Shown one piece after another: positions 12,666 through 22,600 of a stretch of 64,000 nt of DNA. Position numbers and translations under genes: made by a program. Position 1 is the stretch's first letter; every line of letters begins with the position of its first letter. The notes beneath the pieces were generated by a model. It was not told the origin of the DNA. It made no database searches and worked only from the letters and a program-made list of their open reading frames with translations. Source of the DNA: Shewanella maritima (GTDB lineage Bacteria > Pseudomonadota > Gammaproteobacteria > Enterobacterales > Shewanellaceae); the NCBI RefSeq assembly GCF_004295345.1, contig NZ_CP036200.1, positions 4,217,501 through 4,281,500 on the forward strand. The letters run 5' to 3'.

Positions 12666-14021
12666 ATGGAACTATCAAGATTACCTCGTCAATTTAATCG
12701 ATTAAAAACGACTTCGATATTAGTAGCGGCAGCAACCTTATCTTTTAATTACGCCGTTGCATCAACAAGTCTAGCTTCTCACAATGATGGCAAGGGTGCG
12801 ACTGTCATTCATGCGGGTACTTTACTTGCTGAGCCAGGCAAAAAGCCGCTATCAAATTACACTGTTGTGATCGAATCCGGTGAAATTAAAGCGGTAGAGC
12901 AAGGTTTTGTCACCCCAAATAAATATGGTGACAATGCGCAGTTAATTGACCTAAAAGATAGCTTTGTGATGCCGGGCTTAATGGATATGCACGTGCATTT
13001 ACAAATGGAGCTGGGCCCACACAACACAGAGGAAATCGTTAAGCTGTCTGATGCTGATGTCGCCATGCAAAGTGTTGCTTATGCTAAAAAGACACTGCAA
13101 TCAGGGTTTACCACGGTACGTGATTTATTAAGTAAGCCTGAGCAAATGTATGCGCTGCGTGATGGGGTAGAAAAAGGCTGGATTGAAGGACCACGTATTA
13201 TAGCGGCAGCAGGTATTGCCATTACTGGCGGTCACTTAGATGTCGATGGAATGGCACCTGATTTACTTGCGCTTAAATCATCAAAAACGATTTGCGATGG
13301 TCCTTATGAGTGTCGTAAGGCCACACGTTTGGCGATTAAATATGGTGCAGATGCCATTAAAGTTGCCTCTACCGGCGGTGTACTGTCTGACACTAACACG
13401 GGTACGGGGCAGCAAATGACCAACAATGAGCTTAAAGAGATTGTGGATACCGCCCATGCACTCGGCCGTAAAGTTGCCAGTCATGCCCATGCGACGGCTG
13501 GGATTAACGCTGCGCTTCGCGCTGGGGTTGATAGTATTGAGCACGGCAGCTACGCTGACAAAACCTCAATTAAGCTGTTTAAGAAAAATGGCGCCTATCT
13601 AGTGCCAACACTACTTGCAGGTGCAACCGTGGTGGATATGGCGACCAACTCTAGCTTTATGTCTGCGCCAATTAAAGCCAAGGCGATTCGAGTTGGTAAG
13701 GACATGCTAGATAACTTTAATCGCTCTTACAAAGCAGGGGTTAAGATCGCTTTTGGCACCGATAGCGGTGTTTCAAGACATGGTACAAATGCCCAAGAAG
13801 CTGTGTTGATGCACAAAGCGGGTATGCCAGCTGCTGAGATCCTAAAGTCAGCTACGGTAAATGGCGCAGACTTGATTGGTATGAGCGATAAGCTTGGCAC
13901 AATTGAGGTGGGCAAATATGCCGACATTATCGCCTTAGACAATAGCCCACTAGAGGATATCAGTGAGCTGTTGGATGTCGATTTCGTAATGAAAGCAGGC
14001 AAGGTGTATAAGCACCAATAA
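12666..14021 (+). CDS. Exported amidohydrolase (imidazolonepropionase / Xaa-Pro dipeptidase-like)
   Basis: About 451 aa from ATG 12666. The frame is open to a TTG at 12570, but the ATG has an AGGGAG site and puts the signal peptide (hydrophobic stretch ending AVASTS) near the N terminus. The metal site of the amidohydrolase superfamily is complete: HVH at about 108-110, a Lys in IKVAST at about 231 (probably carboxylated), HAH at about 273, EHG at about 292 and GTDSG at about 364. Related enzymes hydrolyse cyclic amides or proline-containing dipeptides. Divergent from an S9 peptidase gene, it may take part in periplasmic peptide use. The substrate is unknown. Confidence 0.88.
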   Translation: MELSRLPRQFNRLKTTSILVAAATLSFNYAVASTSLASHNDGKGATVIHAGTLLAEPGKKPLSNYTVVIESGEIKAVEQGFVTPNKYGDNAQLIDLKDSFVMPGLMDMHVHLQMELGPHNTEEIVKLSDADVAMQSVAYAKKTLQSGFTTVRDLLSKPEQMYALRDGVEKGWIEGPRIIAAAGIAITGGHLDVDGMAPDLLALKSSKTICDGPYECRKATRLAIKYGADAIKVASTGGVLSDTNTGTGQQMTNNELKEIVDTAHALGRKVASHAHATAGINAALRAGVDSIEHGSYADKTSIKLFKKNGAYLVPTLLAGATVVDMATNSSFMSAPIKAKAIRVGKDMLDNFNRSYKAGVKIAFGTDSGVSRHGTNAQEAVLMHKAGMPAAEILKSATVNGADLIGMSDKLGTIEVGKYADIIALDNSPLEDISELLDVDFVMKAGKVYKHQ

Positions 14022-14045
14022 GCGTTTATTGGTTTGTTACAACTA

Positions 14046-14068
14046 AAAAGGAGCCTCGGCTCCTTTTT
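14046..14068. terminator. Bidirectional terminator
   Basis: AAAAAGGAGCC-TC-GGCTCCTTTTT lies between the convergent amidohydrolase and YecM-like genes. The A run before and T run after the stem let it work on both strands. Confidence 0.9.
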
Positions 14069-14085
14069 CGCTTTTTGGGTTAGTG

Positions 14086-14643
14086 TTACTGCTCACTAGC
14101 AATGATGGCTTCAATCGTGTGTGGGTGAACTTTAACGCACAGATTGTCATGTTTAAATGCAATCGTTGGGTTGGCTAGCCTTTCATTGTCACCTTTTGGT
14201 GAGCTCATTTTGACCTTGATGTCGGTTTCACCTGCGAGCACGCCTTGCAGGCTAGGTACGCGGGCGACTAATTCACTGGCTAAGTCATCACAACTGCTCA
14301 CGTTTACTGGCAACACTAGCTCAATGTGCTCCCAGCCTTCAACGGGGTAAACTTTTGAAGATGGGAAGGGCAGCTCAACACAGCTAATTGCTTGCTCACC
14401 GAGCATTAGTGGTTGGTCAAGCTTGATGATCAGAATGGGTCTGCCGTTGATCATATTATTGGAGATGACTTGTCCATTTTCAGCGAATGCTTGCGCTAAC
14501 TGCTGTGCAGATTCAGTCGAGTTTGCTCGCAGCGCACAGTGGTCGCACTCAAGCGATAGTTTATCTAGACCGAGTCGCACGACAAGTTTGCTGATGTCGT
14601 TAGAAAATTGCGGCCAGGATTGCTGTAAAGTTTGATAATTCAT
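14086..14643 (-). CDS. yecM: YecM-like VOC-fold protein
   Basis: 185 aa from the ATG at 14643. The frame extends to a TTG 48 nt upstream, which lacks a good ribosome site. The sequence resembles the YecM family, a putative metal-binding protein of the vicinal-oxygen-chelate fold: CDHCALR at about 32-38, INGRPILIIKLDQPL, a CVELPFPSSKVYPVEGWEHIELVLP core, and LANPTIAFKHD near the end. Its biological role is not established. It is the second gene of a pair with the L,D-transpeptidase gene, 50 nt apart on the same strand. Confidence 0.82.
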   Translation of the reverse strand: MNYQTLQQSWPQFSNDISKLVVRLGLDKLSLECDHCALRANSTESAQQLAQAFAENGQVISNNMINGRPILIIKLDQPLMLGEQAISCVELPFPSSKVYPVEGWEHIELVLPVNVSSCDDLASELVARVPSLQGVLAGETDIKVKMSSPKGDNERLANPTIAFKHDNLCVKVHPHTIEAIIASEQ

Positions 14644-14693
14644 AATGTTATATCTATTTGAGAGATTAGATGTGCAAAGCACAACATTCAAAG

Positions 14694-15191
14694 CTAAGGC
14701 CAGATTTCAATTGGCGTACCTGGGTCGATCACCTGCCACAGCTCATCCATTTCCTTGTTGGTGACCGCAATACAGCCATTGGTCCAATTATATTTTTGTT
14801 GCTCAAGCGGCGGCAGTTTTGATTTTGGGTTTTCGCCGTGGATCATAATCAATCCGCCAGGGCTTATACCCAATGCTTTAGCGCGCAGCTTATCTTCTTC
14901 ATTTGGGTATGAGATATGAATTGAGCGATAGAAAGCGCTGTCTGACTTTTTGTAATCGAGAATATATCGCCCTTGCGGAGTACGTTGATCGCCTTCTGTC
15001 AGCTTATGACCCTGCGGCGCATCGCCCATGGCAATGTGGTAGGTTTTAAGCACTTTGCCTTGGCGGAGGATCTGCATCGAGGATTCAGATTTCTTGACGA
15101 TAACTAAATCTGCTTTTCCAGATAGTGCGTGAGCGAATGAGCTAGATAATGATACTAGTACACAGAGTGTTACACAAAATAGGCGCAGCAT
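14694..15191 (-). CDS. L,D-transpeptidase family protein (YkuD domain), exported
   Basis: 165 aa with a signal peptide ending near AHA at about 22. The YkuD fold is recognisable: KSESSMQILRQGKVLKTYHIAMG, TPQGRYILDY, then IMIHG (His at about 118) and NWTNGCIAVTN (catalytic Cys at about 141). The canonical motif has SHGC; here it is TNGC, as in several short members of the family. Such enzymes form 3-3 peptidoglycan cross-links or attach lipoproteins in the periplasm. It is transcribed ahead of the yecM-like gene. The role in cell-wall remodelling is inferred from the family. Confidence 0.88.
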   Translation of the reverse strand: MLRLFCVTLCVLVSLSSSFAHALSGKADLVIVKKSESSMQILRQGKVLKTYHIAMGDAPQGHKLTEGDQRTPQGRYILDYKKSDSAFYRSIHISYPNEEDKLRAKALGISPGGLIMIHGENPKSKLPPLEQQKYNWTNGCIAVTNKEMDELWQVIDPGTPIEIWP

Positions 15192-15313
15192 GCGTTTTCT
15201 CTAATGAATGAGTTTATTATTTTAATTAATCAGTCGTAGAGTGTAACCATCTGAACGTATAATTGATATTGTTTTAGACTCACTGTTGATTGTTAAGGAT
15301 TAAAAACGTATTT

Positions 15314-16168
15314 ATGGGAGCTCCAGCCGACAATGACACGCCGCTAAAGCAGCAACTGCGCGGCATTATTTTTGGAACTAATACCACGGCAGGTCGTTAT
15401 TTCGACTTAATTCTAATGGTATGCATTATTTTGAGCGTCGGTTTAATTCTAATCGACACCATTGAGCCTATTCATCAGGCTTATGGTGGTGTAATACGCG
15501 TTGCCGAGTGGATCTTTACCATCATATTTACCATAGAGTATTTAGTGCGTTTGTACTGCTCAATTAATCGCTGGCATTATGCGCGAAGCTTTTTTGGTGT
15601 GGTGGACTTGGTGTCGATTTTACCTAGCTACCTGGCGCTAATATTTCCAGGTGCCAATTTTGCGCTGGCGATACGGATACTGCGCCTATTTAGGATTTTT
15701 AGAGTATTAAAACTGCTACGTTATTTGAGTGAAGGCAATATCTTGCTGCGTGCTATGGTGCACTCGAGTCGCAAGATATTTATTTTCTTCTTTTCGGTCA
15801 GTCTTATCGTATTAGTGTTAAGTGTGATCATGTATGTCATTGAAGGGCCGCAGAATGGATTTAGCTCGATTCCGAAAGCCATGTACTGGACCATTGTGAC
15901 AATAACCACGGTAGGTTATGGCGATATTACGCCGCAAACATCGTTAGGGCAGGCGATTGCAGCAGCCACCATGTTAATTGGCTATTCGATTTTAGCTATT
16001 CCTACGGGCATTTTAACGGCAGAAATTTCTCAAGAAATGGGGCGCGAACGAGATTTACGCAAATGCAGCAACTGTGGTCATAAAGGCCACGACAAGAATG
16101 CTAGTTATTGTAATCACTGTGGTACTGAGCTCGAATCACTAGAACTAGAAATTGAACAAAAGGACTAA
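15314..16168 (+). CDS. Voltage-gated-type K+ channel with C-terminal zinc ribbon
   Basis: About 284 aa from ATG 15314. A TTG at 15290 in frame is an alternative start closer to AAGGA. Six transmembrane segments are readable. S4 carries spaced arginines (RILRLFRIFRVLKLLRY, about 122-138), and the pore has the selectivity filter TVGYGD (about 200-205), so it is a Kv-type potassium channel subunit that should form tetramers in the inner membrane. The tail holds a CxxC...CxxC zinc ribbon (CSNCGHKGH...YCNHCG, about 247-272), not part of the core channel. The stop codon is 7 nt before the MATE gene, so the two are co-transcribed. Confidence 0.9.
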   Translation: MGAPADNDTPLKQQLRGIIFGTNTTAGRYFDLILMVCIILSVGLILIDTIEPIHQAYGGVIRVAEWIFTIIFTIEYLVRLYCSINRWHYARSFFGVVDLVSILPSYLALIFPGANFALAIRILRLFRIFRVLKLLRYLSEGNILLRAMVHSSRKIFIFFFSVSLIVLVLSVIMYVIEGPQNGFSSIPKAMYWTIVTITTVGYGDITPQTSLGQAIAAATMLIGYSILAIPTGILTAEISQEMGRERDLRKCSNCGHKGHDKNASYCNHCGTELESLELEIEQKD

Positions 16169-16175
16169 TCATTTC

Positions 16176-17810
16176 ATGAGCACCACTGCAAAGTTTTTAG
16201 AAGGCTCAATACTGCGACATATTTTAGTGATGAGCTCGACAGCCGCCATTGGTATTTCGGCGCTGTTTGTGGTCGATTTACTCGACATGTTCTTCTTAAG
16301 TTTACTCGGAGAACAAGAACTCGCCGCTGCTGTGGGCTATGCTGGGACAGTATCGTTTTTTACCACGTCTATCGGTATTGGTCTGTCCATCGCACTTGGT
16401 GCTTTGGTGTCAAAAGCGGTTGGGGCAAAACAAGATAAACAAGCCAAGCGCCTATTTTTAAACAGCGCTGTTGTTACGGTAATTACCAGCTCGTTAGTGG
16501 CTGTGCTGGTGTTGTTTTTTGTGCCAGAAATCCTCGCCATGATAGGTGCGAGTGGTAAAACTGCTGAGCTGGCACAAAGCTATCTGTATATTTTGGTACC
16601 GTCATTACCCGTTATTAGCTTAGCAATGGCGCTTGGCGGCGCGTTAAGGGCAGTCGGTGATGCCAAACTGTCGATGATGTCGACGCTTGCTGGTGGCGGT
16701 GTTAACGCCGTGCTCGACCCGATATTTATCTTTTTGTTGTCAATGGGAATCGAAGGTGCGGCAGTTGCATCAGTATGCTCACGTTTTGCTGTGTTGTTTA
16801 TTTCAACCTATGGCGTGGTGGTTAAGCATAAGTTGATGGGCAAGTTTAGCTTCAATGAGTTTGTTGAAGACTTACCCACTATTTTTGCTATCGCAGGACC
16901 TGCAATGCTAACCAATATTGCCACGCCAATCGGTAATGCGGTGGTTACCCGCGCGATTGCGGACTTTGGTGATAGTTATGTTGCTGGTTGGGCTGTGCTA
17001 GGCAGGCTTATTCCTGTCACCTTCGGTATGATTTTCGCGCTGTCAGGCGCTATTGGTCCTATTGTTGGGCAAAACTTTGGTGCCAATGACTTTGGTCGCG
17101 TTAGAGAGACCCTTACTCGCTCGATTCAATTCTGTGTGGTGTTCGTATTGGGCATGTCACTGATCTTGTTTTTACTTAGACATCAAATAGTTGATGTATT
17201 TGACATGAGTGGTGACGCAGCTGACATCATTCTATTCTTCTGTCAGTACATCGCGGTATTCTTTATATTCAACGGCATTTTATTTGTTGCCAACGCGTCA
17301 TTTAACAACTTGGGTAAAGCTAAATACTCAACCTTCTTTAATGTTGGCAAGGCGACAATTGGTACCATTCCATTTGTTTATGTTGGCGCAATGATCGGCG
17401 GCTGGCACGGCGTGCTGATTGGTCAGGTACTTGGTGCAATTTTGTTTGGCGTAATTGGTGTGTGGGTGGCATATCGCCACGTTGATAAACTGGCGATGAT
17501 TGACCAGTTAAACCGCCAGCAACAAGTACAACAAGCCACTATCGAATCGCACCATGCTGATGACAAGCAGCAAACTGTTGATGGTATTAGTGGTGCTAGT
17601 GACGATACTGAAGACGATAAGGTAATGTCTGACTCATCGGTGTGCTCTGCGCCGCTATCTTCAGCTTGTGCGCAACTCGCTCAGTTAGATGAAGAGCCGC
17701 TTTGTCATCAAATCGCTAAGTCACAAGCCTCTGCAGAAGATGGCAGTAATGACAATCACTCTGATTCTAGTGACTCCAGCAATACGGCCAATGGAAAACC
17801 TAAGGAATAG
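16176..17810 (+). CDS. MATE-family multidrug/Na+ exporter with long acidic tail
   Basis: About 544 aa from ATG 16176; the in-frame TTG 16152 lies inside the previous gene. Twelve hydrophobic segments in two homologous halves and motifs such as GGALRAVGDAK and FALSGAIGPIVGQNFGA identify a MATE exporter (inner membrane, cation-coupled efflux). Family members usually end at about 450 aa. Here about 97 extra residues follow, rich in Gln, Asp and Ser (SDSSDSSNT), probably cytosolic and disordered. ATG is 7 nt after the channel stop, and a terminator follows, so channel and exporter form a two-gene operon. The exported substrate is unknown. Confidence 0.9.
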   Translation: MSTTAKFLEGSILRHILVMSSTAAIGISALFVVDLLDMFFLSLLGEQELAAAVGYAGTVSFFTTSIGIGLSIALGALVSKAVGAKQDKQAKRLFLNSAVVTVITSSLVAVLVLFFVPEILAMIGASGKTAELAQSYLYILVPSLPVISLAMALGGALRAVGDAKLSMMSTLAGGGVNAVLDPIFIFLLSMGIEGAAVASVCSRFAVLFISTYGVVVKHKLMGKFSFNEFVEDLPTIFAIAGPAMLTNIATPIGNAVVTRAIADFGDSYVAGWAVLGRLIPVTFGMIFALSGAIGPIVGQNFGANDFGRVRETLTRSIQFCVVFVLGMSLILFLLRHQIVDVFDMSGDAADIILFFCQYIAVFFIFNGILFVANASFNNLGKAKYSTFFNVGKATIGTIPFVYVGAMIGGWHGVLIGQVLGAILFGVIGVWVAYRHVDKLAMIDQLNRQQQVQQATIESHHADDKQQTVDGISGASDDTEDDKVMSDSSVCSAPLSSACAQLAQLDEEPLCHQIAKSQASAEDGSNDNHSDSSDSSNTANGKPKE

Positions 17811-17844
17811 TGGGTTGTTTATGCGGTTAAGTATAGAAAATACT

Positions 17845-17867
17845 AAAGGGCCAGATTAGGCCCTTTA
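17845..17867. terminator. Terminator after the channel-MATE operon
   Basis: AAAGGGCC-AGATTA-GGCCCTTT has an 8-bp stem and symmetric A/T edges, 35 nt after the MATE stop. It may also serve the small convergent gene. Confidence 0.85.
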
Positions 17868-17916
17868 TTGTTGGAAGTCTTTAGCTAACGTCAGTTATTG
17901 CTTATGCCGCTTTTGT

Positions 17917-18141
17917 TTACTCTGCTACATCAGTGCTTAATTGGTCGTCAGCGTTTGTTTGAGCATCTGCGGTGTTAGCTTCATTTAGATTTGTGTCTTG
18001 CTCTGCCGCCAATTTCGCACGCTCAGCTTTTGAAATATAACGCTCTTTTGGCTTGCTGCTTGGGTTCGGCATCGCTGTTTTATTCTTCTTTGCCTTGGCT
18101 CGCTTAGCCATTTTCTTATTCATCTGCTGTTTTTTGTTCAT
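17917..18141 (-). CDS. Small basic protein, DUF2986-like
   Basis: 74 aa from ATG 18141 (an in-frame GTG lies three codons upstream). The N-terminal half is strongly basic (MNKKQQMNKKMAKRAKAKKNK) and is followed by KPKERYISKAERAKL, the signature I recall for DUF2986. The C-terminal third is acidic and rich in Ala, Asn and Asp. It has no signal peptide or membrane segment. The function is unknown. The charge pattern would suit a nucleic-acid or ribosome-associated protein, which is only a guess. Confidence 0.75.
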   Translation of the reverse strand: MNKKQQMNKKMAKRAKAKKNKTAMPNPSSKPKERYISKAERAKLAAEQDTNLNEANTADAQTNADDQLSTDVAE

Positions 18142-18264
18142 CGTTGCCACTCTATTTCAATGGGCAGAAATAAGCTGGTGTTTGTTTGATTCAAGCGATC
18201 AATTCAAGCTTATTGGCGCACAAACTTGATTTAGCTTGAGCACGTTAATACTGCGGTTGTTACC

Positions 18265-18282
18265 TAACCTGAGCTCAGGTTA
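18265..18282. repeat. 18-bp perfect palindrome matching the ends of a MITE-like element
   Basis: TAACCTGAGCTCAGGTTA is a perfect palindrome. Its first 11 bases equal the start of the inverted-repeat element at 24433-24643. It could be two element ends joined head to head, left by excision, or an operator. It lies in the gap between the DUF2986-like gene and the lipoprotein gene. Confidence 0.5.
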
Positions 18283-18399
18283 CTGATTGCGGCGATTATA
18301 GCACGCTTAAGTGATGACTAAAGCAAAGGCTTTAATGCTTCTTCGATTAAAGCCTACTTTTTGAAAGTTTAGGACTGTGAGAATCTCTAGTGATAGTAG

Positions 18400-18849
18400 T
18401 TAGCGGCCGAACTTTTCAATGTCTGCTTCTGTTGCCCCTTCATTGCATTCACCACGAATTTCAGCTCTGTCGCTGGTTACATAGCGGCTTAGCTCGATAT
18501 AGCCAGTTTGGCAGTAGCCTGTCATTGCCAGAGTTTTAACTAACCCTACTTCAACGTGCTCGCCCCAAGCTTCAAGCATTTCTTGCTTGCGTGCTTGTTC
18601 TCTACGATAACTACTTGCATCTTGTTTCTTGCGTGAAATCCGCTGGTTGTGAGGGAGGTCATCATCAATGCCGCGCTGTGAGCTGGTGGCTAAACTTGCT
18701 CTGTAGGTAAATAGCTTGATGTCTTTGCCTTTAATTTGGGTGGAAAATCTATCTTTGTAGCGCCCGGCAAACTCTTGTGGATCCACAGGGCTTGCGCTGC
18801 ACGCACATAATGAAGCTAGCGCAATGACAATTAAGCTTTGGCGTAACAT
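18400..18849 (-). CDS. Small predicted lipoprotein, function unknown
   Basis: 149 aa. The N terminus has a hydrophobic segment and a lipobox LCAC with the lipidated Cys at 17, so the protein is probably anchored in the outer or inner membrane facing the periplasm. The rest is polar, with a charged stretch RISRKKQDASSYRREQARKQ (about 70-90) and two cysteines near 113 and 134 that could form a disulfide. I do not recognise a family. It stands alone, 134 nt after the glutaredoxin gene on the same strand, with a terminator between them. Confidence 0.75.
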   Translation of the reverse strand: MLRQSLIVIALASLCACSASPVDPQEFAGRYKDRFSTQIKGKDIKLFTYRASLATSSQRGIDDDLPHNQRISRKKQDASSYRREQARKQEMLEAWGEHVEVGLVKTLAMTGYCQTGYIELSRYVTSDRAEIRGECNEGATEADIEKFGR

Positions 18850-18917
18850 GATGGTTCTCTTAAATTATTTTTATCTAGGATACGAGATTTCGCGGGTGAA
18901 ACAAATCAAATTTACCG

Positions 18918-18943
18918 ATAAAAAAGCCGATACGAATATCGGC
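18918..18943 (-). terminator. Terminator of the glutaredoxin-like gene
   Basis: Read on the minus strand, GCCGATA-TTCG-TATCGGC is followed by TTTTTT. It lies 40 nt after the glutaredoxin-like stop codon and separates it from the lipoprotein gene. Confidence 0.85.
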
Positions 18944-18983
18944 ATTGCTTATATTGTGTCGCTAATGAGCTTCTGGTCAGTGA

Positions 18984-19340
18984 CTAGGCAAACTTTTGAT
19001 TTAAGTAGCCAATAATTTCACTTGATTCATATAGCCATTGTGTTTGGCCATCTTCAACAATTTTTAAGCATGGAACTTGCAGTTTGCCGCCTTGGGTTTC
19101 AAGTTCATTTTTATTTTGCTCTTGCTTGGCGTCTATGGTCGTAATGTTTAAGCTTTGACGACGCATTTCGCGGCGTACTTTCACGCAGAAAGGGCAAGCT
19201 TTGTATTGGTAAAGCGACAGGGATTGCGTTGCTTGGTCTATACGTTGCTGTTCAGTCACAGGACGTTGGCGCTTTTTAGGGGAAAACACAAAGTCAAAAA
19301 ATAAGATGATACGGCCCAATATCCAACGAATAATAAACAT
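18984..19340 (-). CDS. Membrane-anchored glutaredoxin-like protein
   Basis: 118 aa. An N-terminal hydrophobic anchor (about 3-20) is followed by a basic stretch (SPKKRQRP) and a glutaredoxin domain: the active site CPFC at about 50-53, the cis-proline in LQVPCLKI at about 88-95 and the C-terminal SSEIIGYLNQKF. The fold reduces disulfides or glutathione mixed disulfides. The CPFC sequence suggests a dithiol mechanism. The anchor probably leaves the domain on the cytosolic side, given the positive residues after it. A client protein is not evident from the neighbours. Confidence 0.85.
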   Translation of the reverse strand: MFIIRWILGRIILFFDFVFSPKKRQRPVTEQQRIDQATQSLSLYQYKACPFCVKVRREMRRQSLNITTIDAKQEQNKNELETQGGKLQVPCLKIVEDGQTQWLYESSEIIGYLNQKFA

Positions 19341-19632
19341 ACTGCCTCGCTTACAAATGAACTTAGTTAATGTTTGGGTAATAGCTTGGATGCGAATCTT
19401 ACTTGAAGTGAGTCACACTTTAAAGGGGTGAGGTTGGTGTGGTGTTATCAATTAAGGGGGATTAAGTTAATTTCTTTTCGGGTTGCAAGGCTAGCTTAGG
19501 TTTAGCAACATCTCTTGTGGCAAAAATAATGCACGCAGGTTAGCGGCTGCGTGCATTACGAAACAGTGGAACTAGTCTATGTTTGAACCAGAGTTAAGTC
19601 GCTCATGGCGTATATGTGGTTAGTATCTCGTA

Positions 19633-22600
19633 TTAGTCAGCATCCAGCCCAATCACGACTTTGGCTTCATCCTGGGCATAGTTAACTCTACTTTCTAGCA
19701 GGAAAATACGACTAGGATCGATTTTACCTTGCTCAACCAGATAGGTCTTCACTGCTGTTGCTCGCGCGTGGGCGAGCTCTCCTAAATCGTTTTCATCCAG
19801 TTCAATCGTATTGACCAATTGATTATAGAGCGATATATGCAAGCGAGTTTGCTGCGCTTGTGGCGACAAACCCGGGAGATCGTTTTCTATCGCAGCTAGT
19901 GCAGTCTGGCGTTGCTCAATGCCAAATTGCTCGTCATATAGCGCAATCAGTGAATCAATGACTGTTCCAGACTCGGGTAAGCCGCTTGCACTTAAGTCCA
20001 TAATGTCGGCATAGTTTAGTGCAGCACGTTTGCTAAGGGTTTGCTTGAAAGCATCTTCTTTTAGTGACTGACTATCTGATACTGCTTCTACTGCGCCTTT
20101 AAGGTTGAGTTTTAAAAGCGGTCTATCAACTAAGGCTTTGGCTAGAGAGTCTAACTTAGACTTATCATCTTCGGTGATGTTGGCACTACCAAATTCAAAC
20201 TGCACGTTTTCCATGTCATCGTCTTCAGCGACCAGGCCAGCCAATAAGCTAAACGGTGCGGTGACAGCCTTAGTTATCACGTTGGTCATCGCTTTTAATA
20301 TGATGCCGCCAAAACTAAAACTTGGCGAGTCTAAATCACCCTCGACATCTACGCCTAAATCGATTACCCCGTTTCTATCTTGCAGCAGTGCGATAGCCAA
20401 ACTGATTGGTAAACTGGTTGCCAGGCTACTGTTACTGGGTTTACCTAGCTCTAGCTGGTCAATTACCACGTGGTTACTTCCTTTTAAGGCATTATCTTGC
20501 AGCTGATAATTTAGGTTAATCGACAGTTGGCCTCGGTCGATATAGTAGCCTGCATAGGTACCTGAATATGGATTAACTGATGTCAACTCAACCTTATTAA
20601 ACTGTAAGTTAAGGTCAACATAAGGCTCTGCAAGCAGCGGGTTAACTTCACCTTTTAGACTCATTGGAGCATAACGGTCAATTTTGCCTTGTAAGTCGAC
20701 GCTCGCACGGGTTTCAGGTGTTGTTGATAGCTTTTTAATGCTGCCATTCAGCATTTCAATTCCTGAGGCAAACTGCGGCGTTAAGCTGTCGTCTGCAAAA
20801 AATGCTGAGCTATCGTGGATATTGATAGCATTTACATCAATGGCTAATGAATTAGCGTCACTGGGCTCATTGTTTTGACTCTGACTTTGTTTCTGTGCCA
20901 GATTTTGCGCCTCTATATTAGTTTGAGTGTCTTTGCCAGTGTTTGTCGTTTCACCGTCTTCACCTGAGTTGTCAGTTTGTTCGATGATGAGATGGCCAAT
21001 ATTGTTGGTACCGTCTTCATCAATCACAATGCGGCTAAACATCTGGTGAAAGTCGATTTGATCGATAGCCAGTTTGTTTTGCTTTAGGTTAAAGTCAAAT
21101 TGATTAAGCTTCATGTCCTGCCAGGCGATTAGCGGCGTTTGCAGCAGATTATCTTCAATATCAAGTTGATAAGCATTAACGCTGCCTTGCACGGTAATAT
21201 TACCGTCTTGAGTTTGCGGCTCAATGCTCACATTGCCTGCAGTTCCGATATAACCATTGTTGATACTGACGTTGATGAACGGCGACACGTATGGCTGTAA
21301 GGCTGAGAGTGGGAAGTCCTGCATTTGATAGGCGATTTGCGCAGCTTGCTGCTGTATGTCTAGCTTGCCTTCAAGACTCAGTTGCCCATCTTGTTGGATA
21401 GTAAATTGTAATTTGTATTCAAGCTCACCAGCAAGATCTGAGCGAACTTCTCCCGTGGTAAGTGCAAGCTCACCGATTTGCCATTGATTAGCTGTTTGAT
21501 TGGCAATTGATTCAATAATATTGAGCTGATAATTGCTGATTTCAATGCCGTTGATTACCGCTACTAGCTCACTAGTATCGGCTGCATCAACTTGGTTGCC
21601 AGCTTGAGCTTCTGGCTTGCTTTGGTCTTGTGGTGGTGTCTGTGCTTGATCTTTTGCCTGCTCTTGTGTTTGTGAAGTCTGAATTAAGTAAGCAGGAAGT
21701 TCAGGAGTTAATAGGCGCTGAAGATCGCTGCCGTCTGCGCTAATATTGGCGTCAACTTTGAGGTTATCTGATTTGAGTTTAGTTATCGTAAGCTGCTGGG
21801 CTAAGGAGTCGAAGCTAATATCAGCCAGCGCAAAGCTGCCAAGCTCAATAAAGGCTTGCTCAGAGTTTGGTGCGTGAAAACGCACATCATCTAATGATAA
21901 TTGGCCATTACTCAGTGCCAGTACGTCTGACTCTTGGTCGAAGTTTACACTGCCCGATAGGCCAATAAATGCCGACCGTAAATCGGCTTCTAGCCATTGG
22001 TCGATAAATTGATAGTAATAACTCAAGTCAAATTGGGTTAGGTTAATGCGGCTATGCAGCTTAAGTGGTTTTAGTTGTACGCCGCCGCTAATGCTTAGTT
22101 GGCTGCTAGCGTCATCGATTAAGCTAAAGCTAAATTGGTTTGCTTGTATCTGACTTTGGTCTCGCTGTTCGCTATTGAGGTTTGCTCGGGTGTCAAAGTC
22201 GTAAATTGCTAGATTGATATTGGGGTAATTAATCTTACTAGCAGTTGCTTTGTCTTCAATCGATAGTGCTGCAGCAGTTATGTTCAGTTGCTTAATTTGC
22301 AATGGGAACAGCGCTTGAGCATGGTCATCCGTGGTAGTTGGCTGCTGTTTTTGTTCCGGTGCAAAGTAGGCGCTCGCTTGTGTGATGATGTCGTCAAAAT
22401 TAAATTGAGGCGAGGTCAGCTCTTCACTTAGCTGAGCAATTTTTGCTTGCGGAGCATCTAGGCTTATCTTATCAAATACTACTGCAAACTCGGTAATTGA
22501 CTGCCAAAAGCTTACGTTGGCGTAAAACTGTTTAAAGAGAACGAAATCACCACTCGTACTAGTATCAGCAGCACTGGCATCAGCAGCGATAGCAAAGTCG

